The position numbers were made by a program, and so were the translations under genes. A stretch of 37,526 nt of DNA from Gemmata sp. (GTDB taxonomy: Bacteria; Planctomycetota; Planctomycetia; Gemmatales; Gemmataceae), in the NCBI GenBank assembly GCA_025055115.1, contig JANWYJ010000082.1, forward strand, positions 1 through 37,526, read 5' to 3'. The notes under the pieces are model-generated. The model saw nothing but the letters and a program-made list of their open reading frames with translations, made no database searches and was not told the DNA's origin. Each line of letters begins with the position of its first letter. Position 1 is the stretch's first letter. Of the stretch, positions 30,859 to 37,526 are shown one piece after another.

Positions 30859-33183
30859 ATGACTGTGTGGCTGGCAGTGGCAGTAACAATTGTGGCCACG
30901 GCAATCGCTCTGGCGGCCCTGACGTGGCGGTTTCCGTCGCTGTTGCGGCCGATGGGGGGGCTTGTGGTCCATACCTTGTACCGGTTGACGGTCTATCACC
31001 GCGCACGCATTCCCCCCCACGGCGGAGTGCTCTTAGTCGCCAACCACGTCAGCTACATCGACTGGCTGGTTTTCTGGCTGGCGTGCCCGCGGCCGCTGAC
31101 GTTTGTGTTGTGGGCCAGCTACTACCGCCATCCGCTCTTGCGGTTTTTCCTCGCCTGGGTCCGGCATCAGACCATTCGTATTCCCGATGACCCCAAGGCG
31201 ATTCACGCAGTCGCCGCGGCCCTCCGGACGATCGCCGCGGCCTTGGACGCCGGCCGCGTGGTCTTGCTGTTTCCCGAAGGTGCCTTGACCCGTACCGGGC
31301 AAATGCTGCCCTTTCGCCGCGGAATCGAGCATGTGCTAAAGCTTGTCACTAAAGACGTTACGATCATTCCTGCGGCAACATGCGGATTGTGGTACGGCTT
31401 TTTTAGCTACGGCGGCGGTCCGCCACTGGGGAAACTCCCCAAAGCCTTCCGGCCCCGCGTCGGGGTGCTCTTCGGACAGCCTCTGCGAACCTGGCCGCCC
31501 GCTCCTATCGCCGCCAACTTGCGCCTGCTGGTCCAAGAATGCCTGGCCGATTTGGCAATTCTGCAAAGCGATTACGTTCGGCCTGTTCATCGGCGTTTTG
31601 TCCGCAACGCTGTGAAATTCCGGCGCCTGTTTCGCCCCGCGATCATCGACCACTCCGCCGAACCGGTCCGCACACTCAGTTGGGGGAAGCTGCTGGTCGC
31701 GGCTTGGTGTGTGACCCGCTACTTACGACCACGCCTGGGCGATGCTCCGAACGTGGGGGTGTGGCTGCCAACCGGCTTGGGCGGAATGCTCACCAACCTG
31801 GCCTTGGCGTTTCTGGGCAAAACCTCGGTGAATTTGAACTACACCGCCGGTCCGGCCGCGGTACGCAGCGCCCTTCAGCAAGCGGGGGTTCGCGTCGTCA
31901 TCACGGCCAAACGCTTCACCGCGCGTGTGCCTTTGGAACTTCCCCAAGACGTGCAGCCAATCGTTTTGGAGGAAGTACTTACGGCCGTTAGCCCCTGGGA
32001 GCGCATACGCACCTTCCTGACCGTGCTGCTGTTGCCCGGTTGGGTGATCGAACGCTTCTTGCTCGGTCTGCACCGGCACCCGCTGGACCATCCGCTGACG
32101 ATCATTTTCTCCAGCGGCAGTACGGGGGAACCCAAAGGCGTGGTGCTGACTCATCGCAACATCGCGACCAACGCCGATGCCGCGATCCGCACGCTCGAAA
32201 TCGGCCCCCAGGAACGACTTTTCGGCATCCTGCCGTTTTTCCATAGCTTCGGTTATACCGTCTGTTTGTGGGCACCGTTGAACGCCCCCTGTTCCGCGGT
32301 CTATTTTCCCGATCCACGACAAGCCAAAGAAGTGGGCGAGATCGCCCGCACGCGGCAGGTCACCATCATGGCCGCCACGGCCACCTTCTTACGCTTCTAC
32401 ATGCGTCGCTGCGGTCCCGACGACTTCCGCTCACTGCGGTTGATCATCTGCGGCGCTGAGAAACTGCCGGTGAAGTTGCAAGAGGAGTTCCGCGCGAAAT
32501 TCGGAGTCTTGCCGCTCGAAGGCTATGGTTGCACAGAGTTATCACCCGTGGTTTCGTGCAGCCTGCCCGATGTGACGGTCAACGGCTTCTATCAGCAGCG
32601 GAATCGGCCGGGTTGTATCGGTCAGCCCATTTTCGGTGTCGTCGTTCGTGCGCACGATCCCAACAGCGGCCAACCGTTGCCCGTGGCCGCAGAAGGCGTG
32701 CTGTGGGTGAAAGGACCCAACGTGATGGCCGGTTACTTACACCAACCCGAGAAAACCGCTGCGGTCATCACCAACGGCTGGTATAACACCGGCGATGCCG
32801 GCTTGGTCGAACCCGATGGCTTCATTCGCATCACCGGGCGCATCTCCCGCTTCGCGAAAATCGCCGGTGAAATGGTGCCTTTGGAGAAACTCGACGACGA
32901 AATGCACGACCTTCTGGCTACCGGAGGTGAACGGGTGCTGGCCGTAGCCGCCGTGCCCGATGAGAAACGCGGCGAACGCGTCGTCGTGTTATACTTGCCG
33001 GAAATCGAAGCCCGACTGAACGATCTTCTGGCCGCCCTGCCCCAACGCGGCATCCCCAACCTGTGGATACCCGACCGCCGCGATTGTTACCCCGTCGAAA
33101 CCATGCCGGTTCTGGGCAGCGGCAAACTCGACCTCAAAAAACTCGGTGATTGGGCCAAAGAATTGGCCGACCGCCACCGCTAG
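30859..33183 (+). CDS. Aas-like fused acyltransferase and acyl-ACP/CoA synthetase
   Basis: 774 residues. A hydrophobic N-terminus (residues 3-22) precedes a PlsC-type acyltransferase with the catalytic NHVSYID at 62-68 and the FPEG motif at 138-141. The second half is an AMP-binding adenylate-forming domain: TIIFSSGSTGEPKGVVLTH near residues 412-430, YGCTELSPVVS, WYNTGDAGLVEPDGFIRITGR, and a C-terminal catalytic lysine region (LGSGKLDLKKL). This is the layout of the 2-acylglycerophosphoethanolamine acyltransferase / acyl-ACP synthetase used to re-acylate lysophospholipids at the inner membrane. Length is close to the enterobacterial enzyme. No LplT-type lysophospholipid flippase is fused or adjacent, so substrate entry must be by another route. 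Confidence 0.88.
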   Translation: MTVWLAVAVTIVATAIALAALTWRFPSLLRPMGGLVVHTLYRLTVYHRARIPPHGGVLLVANHVSYIDWLVFWLACPRPLTFVLWASYYRHPLLRFFLAWVRHQTIRIPDDPKAIHAVAAALRTIAAALDAGRVVLLFPEGALTRTGQMLPFRRGIEHVLKLVTKDVTIIPAATCGLWYGFFSYGGGPPLGKLPKAFRPRVGVLFGQPLRTWPPAPIAANLRLLVQECLADLAILQSDYVRPVHRRFVRNAVKFRRLFRPAIIDHSAEPVRTLSWGKLLVAAWCVTRYLRPRLGDAPNVGVWLPTGLGGMLTNLALAFLGKTSVNLNYTAGPAAVRSALQQAGVRVVITAKRFTARVPLELPQDVQPIVLEEVLTAVSPWERIRTFLTVLLLPGWVIERFLLGLHRHPLDHPLTIIFSSGSTGEPKGVVLTHRNIATNADAAIRTLEIGPQERLFGILPFFHSFGYTVCLWAPLNAPCSAVYFPDPRQAKEVGEIARTRQVTIMAATATFLRFYMRRCGPDDFRSLRLIICGAEKLPVKLQEEFRAKFGVLPLEGYGCTELSPVVSCSLPDVTVNGFYQQRNRPGCIGQPIFGVVVRAHDPNSGQPLPVAAEGVLWVKGPNVMAGYLHQPEKTAAVITNGWYNTGDAGLVEPDGFIRITGRISRFAKIAGEMVPLEKLDDEMHDLLATGGERVLAVAAVPDEKRGERVVVLYLPEIEARLNDLLAALPQRGIPNLWIPDRRDCYPVETMPVLGSGKLDLKKLGDWAKELADRHR

Positions 33184-33248
33184 CACAGGTCCGCAGATAT
33201 CCGGTCCAAGCTGTTCCGATCATGCACAAAGGAAGACTATCGCGACGG

Positions 33249-33344
33249 CGGTCACTACGAGCTGCACAAATGCGGTCACTGCGGGCTGCACAAATGCGGT
33301 CACTACGGGCTGCACAAATGCAGTCACTGCGGGCTGCACAAATT
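33249..33344. repeat. Four tandem 24-base units
   Basis: Units at 33249-33272, 33273-33296, 33297-33320 and 33321-33344 run without spacers. They differ at a few positions (A/G at the tenth base area and the last unit's second and final bases). Unit core is CACTACGGGCTGCACAAATG-like. They lie between the convergent ends of the acyltransferase and the histidine kinase genes. Length is a multiple of three, but no ribosome binding site supports translation. Confidence 0.95.
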
Positions 33345-33375
33345 ATGAACATCTGATCACATGAAGTTCCGGTCG

Positions 33376-35379
33376 CTACTGGCGCGAACCCGGGTGAATC
33401 CGCCACGCGGATCGATGCCCCATCACCGGCCAGTAGATGCGGACTTGCGTACCCCAACCGGGTTGCGATTCCACGTCGATGGCCCCGCCGGCTGCTGTGA
33501 CCGCCTCTTTGACCATGGCCAAACCCAAGCCATGACCGCCAGAACCTTTTGTCGTGAAGTAGGTTTCGAACATTTGCGACCGCACCTCGGCCGTCATTCC
33601 ACAGCCGGTATCGGTTACTGTGAGCACCACATACCCGCCCGGCCGCAGGGGGAGCGCTCTGTGGGCGGCGTCGGGTGGTGGGGTTTCGATCCTGATTTGG
33701 GCCGTGCGAAGGGTTATCGTCGCGGTTCTATCGCCTGGCGGGTCTTTGGCGTAAATCGCATCGCGCGCGTTAAGGACCAGATTCAGAATCACCCGATCGA
33801 ATTGGATGGCATCCACGGCAATCAGGGGTAGGTTGGGGGCTAAGTCGAGCTGCAGTTGCATCGACGGATCGAGCAATCGCCGCAGCAGCGGTTCCAACGT
33901 CTGGATGGCGTGTGTGACATCCAGCGGGGCGACGCTCGGGGGTCTGGGGCGTCCCCATTCCAACAACTGGCGGTTCATGTCGCCGAGGGTCTGGGCCGTG
34001 CGGGCGATCAACTCGGCCGACTCACGCCGCGGATCGTTTTCATCCAGCGAATCGCGTAATAAATCGGCCGTTCCCGTGACAACGCTGAGCAAATTGTTCG
34101 AATCGTGGGCCAATCCGGCCGCGACGCGTGCCAGAGCCACCTGGGGGGCAATGTTCCGGAGGACCGCGTCCTTCTCGTGGAGCTGTTGTTCGGCTTGACT
34201 GAGGCGTTGATGGAGTTCGGCATCGTGTCGCCCGCGTGCGAGTTCGGCGGCCAACCGCGGGGTAAACGCTTTCAAAAGCGAACGCAGGTCGTGATCGGCG
34301 ACAAAAGCTCGTCCATCGGCGACCGCGACAAACCCCAAGACCTGTCCTTGCGCGTCGAGCAGAGGTTCGGCAGCCAAGGCTTCCGCCTGTAAGGGCAAAA
34401 GCAGCGGATCGGCCGGATAGCGTTCGCGGGCGGCTGTGGGAGCAAAGGCCCGGCCCCCAGCGAGCAAATCAGCCACCAGACGGCTATTCGCCGGAACTGG
34501 AAAATCGTTGCGGTTTTCCCCGGCGATGACCGCGGCCACCGTGCGCGTCCCGGTCGCGTGTGCTTCCACAATCCAGACCGTGGCGACGGCGTAGGCGGTG
34601 GCGAACGCCGTCACCCAACGGGTCAGAAATTCGCTTCCGGTGGCCGATCCCAGAGCCTGAAGAAGATCCAGCACCACTGGCCGGGACCGCGACAAAGCGA
34701 GGCTATCGCTGGAAATGCCGTCGATCCTTAAGGGACGGCCGTCGCGGTCACGAATCAGTTTGCCCCGGCTGATGACCCACCGGTAACCACCGCCGGCATA
34801 CGCGACGCGGTGTTCGAGGCGGAAGCGTTCCGTTTCGGGCAAGCGGGCCAGCACCGCTCGCCATCGCTCCCGATCCTCCGGCGGAATCGCGGCCAACCAC
34901 CGCCCCGGGGCGGCCTGCCAGTGTGCCGGGGGAACCCCATAGAGTCGCTCGACACCACCACCGATGAACAATACTACTTCGCCATCGAGGGAAATCGACC
35001 AGACCACATCGTCCAACGAAGCAACGATCGATGCTGGCGACAGGAGAGCGCTGGAGGGAGTTTGCGTCGGCGGCTGGCTTGGCGACGCTAGGGGTGGCGG
35101 GGTGCGATCGGTTTCCACCGGGCCGACTGTCAGCGTGGGCGGGGCCGGGGCAGGAACACTCCGCGGAGCCACCCCGGTGGGCTGAGCATCACGCACGGCC
35201 GCTTCCAACGCGGCTGTTCGCTGTTCCTGAGCCTGGAGCCGTTCCAGCGTTTCGCGCAGCAAAGCGGCTAACGGGGCGAACCTCATCGGCGAACTGAGAT
35301 CGTCCGACCATTGCAGCGGCTCCGCCGGCGCGGTACTCTCACTGTGCTCATGGTTTTTTTCCCAGAAAGGTTCACTCAT
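33376..35379 (-). CDS. Cytosolic PAS-GAF sensor histidine kinase
   Basis: 667 residues if started at 35379 ([10 protein letters not shown]). No start has a strong ribosome binding site; ATG at 35286 ([10 protein letters not shown]) and at 35430 are alternatives. Order: a helical stretch at 35-65, a Pro-rich linker to about 115, a PAS domain with PAC tail ([22 protein letters not shown] ... [25 protein letters not shown], 120-225), a GAF-like domain (about 235-385), a short coiled coil, then the kinase core: H-box [12 protein letters not shown] with phospho-acceptor His 425, N-box [13 protein letters not shown]1 VTDTGCGM and G2 [11 protein letters not shown]. No membrane segment and no receiver domain, and no response regulator gene adjacent. 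The HDxNN H-box is typical of the NtrB-like kinase class. Confidence 0.88.
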   Translation of the reverse strand: MSEPFWEKNHEHSESTAPAEPLQWSDDLSSPMRFAPLAALLRETLERLQAQEQRTAALEAAVRDAQPTGVAPRSVPAPAPPTLTVGPVETDRTPPPLASPSQPPTQTPSSALLSPASIVASLDDVVWSISLDGEVVLFIGGGVERLYGVPPAHWQAAPGRWLAAIPPEDRERWRAVLARLPETERFRLEHRVAYAGGGYRWVISRGKLIRDRDGRPLRIDGISSDSLALSRSRPVVLDLLQALGSATGSEFLTRWVTAFATAYAVATVWIVEAHATGTRTVAAVIAGENRNDFPVPANSRLVADLLAGGRAFAPTAARERYPADPLLLPLQAEALAAEPLLDAQGQVLGFVAVADGRAFVADHDLRSLLKAFTPRLAAELARGRHDAELHQRLSQAEQQLHEKDAVLRNIAPQVALARVAAGLAHDSNNLLSVVTGTADLLRDSLDENDPRRESAELIARTAQTLGDMNRQLLEWGRPRPPSVAPLDVTHAIQTLEPLLRRLLDPSMQLQLDLAPNLPLIAVDAIQFDRVILNLVLNARDAIYAKDPPGDRTATITLRTAQIRIETPPPDAAHRALPLRPGGYVVLTVTDTGCGMTAEVRSQMFETYFTTKGSGGHGLGLAMVKEAVTAAGGAIDVESQPGWGTQVRIYWPVMGHRSAWRIHPGSRQ

Positions 35380-36274
35380 GGTTCGCGTCGGGTCTTGGCT
35401 CACGTTGGTGTTCCTTCTAGCCGCGCTCACATCGCCACCGTCGGGAGTAAGGGGGGCCGACGACTACACCTACGGCCCCGATTCACAGCGACAGCCCAAG
35501 GTGCCTCAGGGCGAAGTCACACAGTTCAAGTGGAACACCAGCAAAGTGTTCCCCGGTACCGAACGCGATTGCTGGGTATATGTTCCAGCTCAATATGATG
35601 GCCAAACGCCCGCATGTGTCATGGTCTTTCAAGACGGCGGCAACTACGTCAACGAGAAAGGGCCGTTCCGTGTGCCGATCGTCTTCGACAATCTGATTCA
35701 TAAAAAGCACATGCCGGTTACGGTGGGCATTTTCATCAACCCCGGGACTTTCCCCGCCGCGGACGGCAAAGGAAAGGGACGCTCCAACCGGAGCTTTGAA
35801 TACGACACTCTTTCTGATCAGTATGCACGGTTCCTCGAACAGGAGATTCTCCCCGAAGTGGGGAAAAAGGTTAAACTGCGTTCCGATGCGGCCGGTCGTG
35901 CCATCTGCGGAATCAGTTCCGGCGGGATTTGTGCCTTCACCGTCGCGTGGGAGCGGCCCGACTTATTCTCCAAAGTCCTCTCCCATGTCGGTAGTTTCAC
36001 GAACATTCGCGGTGGTGATGTTTACCCCGGCCTCATCCGCAAAACAGAACGCAAGCCAATCCGTATTTTCCTCCAAGAGGGGATGGGGGATTTGGATAAT
36101 CTGCACGGGAATTGGCCCTTGGCCAACCTCGCGATGGCCGCGGCGCTGAACTACATGCAGTACGATTACAAACTCGTCATGGGCGATGGCGGCCACAACG
36201 GCAAACACGGCGGTGCGATCCTGCCAGAAGCGTTGCGCTGGCTGTGGCGCAATACGCCGCCCCCACCGAAGTAA
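35378..36274 (+). CDS. Secreted esterase of the putative-esterase (Fes/EstD-like) family
   Basis: 298 residues starting with a signal peptide ([17 protein letters not shown], cleavage near VRGA) behind AAAGG. Alpha/beta-hydrolase fold: [26 protein letters not shown] at the front, the nucleophile elbow [11 protein letters not shown] with Ser in G-x-S-x-G, a probable acid in [10 protein letters not shown], and a probable His in [11 protein letters not shown]. This fits the esterase family that includes enterochelin and feruloyl esterases; planctomycetes carry many exported versions, some attached to sugar-ester breakdown. Substrate is not set. Its start codon overlaps that of the divergent histidine kinase in the palindrome CATG, so the two promoters would lie in each other's coding sequence. 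Confidence 0.88.
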   Translation: MVRVGSWLTLVFLLAALTSPPSGVRGADDYTYGPDSQRQPKVPQGEVTQFKWNTSKVFPGTERDCWVYVPAQYDGQTPACVMVFQDGGNYVNEKGPFRVPIVFDNLIHKKHMPVTVGIFINPGTFPAADGKGKGRSNRSFEYDTLSDQYARFLEQEILPEVGKKVKLRSDAAGRAICGISSGGICAFTVAWERPDLFSKVLSHVGSFTNIRGGDVYPGLIRKTERKPIRIFLQEGMGDLDNLHGNWPLANLAMAAALNYMQYDYKLVMGDGGHNGKHGGAILPEALRWLWRNTPPPPK

Positions 36275-36314
36275 CCGGCGCCACCTCGAACCTAGCCCCA
36301 ACCTGGCCCCCCCC

Positions 36315-36421
36315 GGTTGTTTGCAGCGCGATGGTCAGTTTCTTGGGACGATCCCCCTCGCCGGAGTCGCCGTGGGATACGCGCCGTGGTTGTTCGCGGC
36401 GCGATGATCAGTTTCTTGAGT
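36315..36421. repeat. 34-base imperfect direct repeat
   Basis: Copies at 36315-36348 and 36388-36421 differ at about five positions and both contain GCGCGATG.TCAGTTTCTTG. They are separated by 39 bases in the gap between the esterase gene and the SMP-30-like gene, and look older than the perfect tandem pairs elsewhere. Confidence 0.82.
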
Positions 36422-36509
36422 CTCTCGGAGCCACAGTGGGTGTATCCGTCGTCGGATCGTTGTCCGTGTCGAGCGGCTCGGCGTGGCGTTCTCAATGGGA
36501 TGATGATGT

Positions 36510-37079
36510 ATGGCACGCTTTTTAAGTGTACTTGCGTTCATAATCCTTCCTTCCGGGTTCACACTCCTTCCTTCCGGACCGGTGATGGCCCAAGATATGC
36601 CGCTGGGGCAACTGCTGCTCCGGGGGGAACAGTGGAAGAAGGTTCCTGCGTCGGAGAAACCCAGCCCACCTCCGCCGGTGATTCTGGAAGCCATCAGCGA
36701 CCCGCGACTGCGTCAACCCACATGTACGGTACGAACTGGCCATACCCTCTATGCGGGTTATCCCCAAAGCCGGGCACTTGTGGCCTTCACCGTGGGGGCA
36801 GATAACGTTCCGCGGCACCCGGCGCCGTATTGTCCTTTGCGGGTGAAACCCGGTTCACCGGGCGTTGATGTGACCGCGCTGACTGTCGATCGTGAAGGTC
36901 GCCTGTACGCCGCCACCAGCTTGGGAATTCAGGTTTTCGATCCCACCGGGCGGTTGTGCGGTGTCCTCACCACTCCGGCAGGCCGCGTGGATGTGCTAGC
37001 GTTTGAGAACGACCAATTGACGCTCTGGATCGGTGAGCAAAAATACACGCGGCGCTTGAATACCCGCGGTGTCGAGTAA
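36510..37079 (+). CDS. Truncated SMP-30/gluconolactonase-like secreted protein
   Basis: 189 residues, start behind GGGA. A signal peptide (MARFLSVLAFIIL ... GPVMAQ) is followed by a short Pro-rich linker and then sequence that matches the final blades of an SMP-30/gluconolactonase-type six-bladed propeller: VTALTVDREGRLYAATSLGIQVFDPTGRLCGVL and LTLWIGEQKYTRRLNTRGVE. The first four or so blades usual for the family (about 300 residues) are missing, so metal-site residues contributed by them are absent. It may be a remnant, or an independent small binding protein that dimerises into a propeller. Inside the signal peptide, LPSGFTL is followed by LPSGPV, encoded by a 21-base tandem unit. Confidence 0.75.
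   Translation: MARFLSVLAFIILPSGFTLLPSGPVMAQDMPLGQLLLRGEQWKKVPASEKPSPPPPVILEAISDPRLRQPTCTVRTGHTLYAGYPQSRALVAFTVGADNVPRHPAPYCPLRVKPGSPGVDVTALTVDREGRLYAATSLGIQVFDPTGRLCGVLTTPAGRVDVLAFENDQLTLWIGEQKYTRRLNTRGVE
36544..36577 (+). repeat. In-frame 21-base tandem duplication inside a signal peptide
   Basis: TCCTTCCTTCCGG occurs at 36544-36556 and 36565-36577, a period of 21 bases or seven codons, so the reading frame is kept. It is the one tandem duplicate of this type that I see inside a gene. Confidence 0.85.
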
Positions 37080-37082
37080 CGT

Positions 37083-37236
37083 CGCAGCGAACTTCGAATC
37101 AAGAGTGCCCGAGAGTCGGATCGAGTCAAGCGTCCTACGATCTTTACGAGATGCTTTACGAGTTGCTGCTTTACGAGTTGCTTTCCTGCTTTCCGGCGGC
37201 GAACTTCGAATCAAAGACGCCCGACGGTTGGACCGT
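37083..37236. repeat. About 40-base imperfect direct repeat
   Basis: 37083-37122 and 37196-37236 share GCGAACTTCGAATCAA and a less exact continuation. They flank a tandem pair and the terminator-like hairpin, in the gap between two convergent genes. Confidence 0.8.
37152..37181. repeat. 15-base perfect tandem duplicate
   Basis: TGCTTTACGAGTTGC is repeated directly at 37152-37166 and 37167-37181, with a partial further copy just to the left. Confidence 0.92.
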
Positions 37237-37243
37237 CGGGCGT
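37217..37243. terminator. Strong hairpin between convergent genes, likely bidirectional terminator
   Basis: Perfect 12-base stem ACGCCCGACGGT / ACCGTCGGGCGT with a three-base loop, between the ends of the SMP-30-like gene and the transthyretin-like gene. There is no long T-run; only short CTTTG on the minus-strand side. A 20-base stretch overlapping its right arm (GGTCGGGCGTGGTGAATGGC style) is repeated at about 37236-37274. Confidence 0.65.
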
Positions 37244-37288
37244 GGTGAATGGCGGTCGGGCGTGGTGAATGGCGAGTAAGCCAACCAT

Positions 37289-37525
37289 TCAGTTGGCGGG
37301 TACTTCAAGGATGATGGGTCCGCCGCCCTCTTTCACTTCTGCGGTCAGGCCGCCGGTGGCGGTTGTGAAGCGGTTGGGAATCCGGGGTGCTTTTTTGGCC
37401 ACTTGGCCTTGCGGGGGGCGTTCTTCCTCCAAGTCGGCGAGTACAACCATGTGCGTACCAGGCACGGCCCCCTCGCGACCATCGTAGGTTTTGAGTTGGA
37501 ATTTCCCTTCGGCGTTGGTGGTTCC
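37289..37525 (-). CDS. Partial transthyretin/carboxypeptidase-regulatory-like protein (C-terminal part)
   Basis: Only the last 78 residues are in the window; the gene continues past the right edge. It reads GTTNAEGKFQLKTYDGREGAVPGTHMVVL and ends VPAN-stop. This is the C-terminal half of the small beta-sandwich (carboxypeptidase regulatory or transthyretin-like) lipoproteins that planctomycetes carry in many copies: the G-T-T-x-A-E-G-x-F strand, the GAVPGTH turn, the IPNRFTTATGGLTAEVKEGG segment. The missing N-terminus would normally hold a lipobox. Function of the family is unknown. A six-base hairpin (GCCAAC / GTTGGC) spans the stop. Confidence 0.8.
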   Translation of the reverse strand, partial: GTTNAEGKFQLKTYDGREGAVPGTHMVVLADLEEERPPQGQVAKKAPRIPNRFTTATGGLTAEVKEGGGPIILEVPAN

Positions 37526-37526
37526 G

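Noticed and set aside
30623-31006. N-terminal extension of the small hypothetical protein
   Set aside because: The added stretch is low-complexity, runs into the divergent acyltransferase gene and lacks a ribosome binding site, whereas 30622 has GGGGGAG.
33249-33344. CRISPR array
   Set aside because: The 24-base units are contiguous with no spacers, and no cas gene is in the window.

Overview
The window looks like a chromosomal segment of a Planctomycetota bacterium, most likely of the Gemmataceae. The evidence is gene content typical of that phylum: a PSCyt1/DUF1549/DUF1553 protein, a DUF1501 protein, a cytochrome-WD40 fusion, a PPC-domain secreted protein, an SMP-30-like propeller fragment and a transthyretin-like protein cut by the right edge. 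I recognise no rRNA, tRNA, phage, insertion sequence or CRISPR array. Genus and species are not determined.

Layout. 275-7110: a lipoprotein with a degenerate phosphatase-like domain, an unknown protein, a membrane-anchored von Willebrand A protein and a divergent secreted coiled-coil protein. 7111-7834 is a repeat-filled non-coding stretch. 7835-18743 (minus strand) is a run of exported proteins: PSCyt1/DUF1549/DUF1553, DUF1501, cytochrome-WD40, a TapB/DUF3108-like protein, a PPC-domain protein and an alpha/beta-hydrolase-like protein that appears to lack its nucleophile. 18949-19149 encodes a small zinc-ribbon protein behind a perfect -10 box. 19390-22858 (plus) is a short polysaccharide locus: NAD-dependent epimerase, CapK-like adenylate-forming enzyme and GT2 glycosyltransferase. 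23131-29883 (minus) is a three-gene operon in which every protein carries an HlyD-type adaptor region, fused respectively to GAF domains, a WD40 propeller, and a PqqD-like domain plus an M50 intramembrane metalloprotease. 30266-37526 holds a small unknown protein, an Aas-like acyltransferase/acyl-ACP synthetase, a cytosolic PAS-GAF histidine kinase, a secreted esterase, the truncated SMP-30-like protein and the partial transthyretin-like protein.

Two things stand out. First, the M50/GAF/WD40/HlyD operon has adaptor domains but no ABC ATPase, RND pump or outer-membrane channel beside it. It may be a poorly described envelope sensing or export complex. Second, most of the longer intergenic gaps contain fresh-looking short tandem duplications of about 12-28 bp, and at four loci the repeated unit includes the stop codon and last codons of the adjacent gene. 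One in-frame case lies inside a signal peptide. This suggests an active duplication process that is mostly tolerated outside genes.
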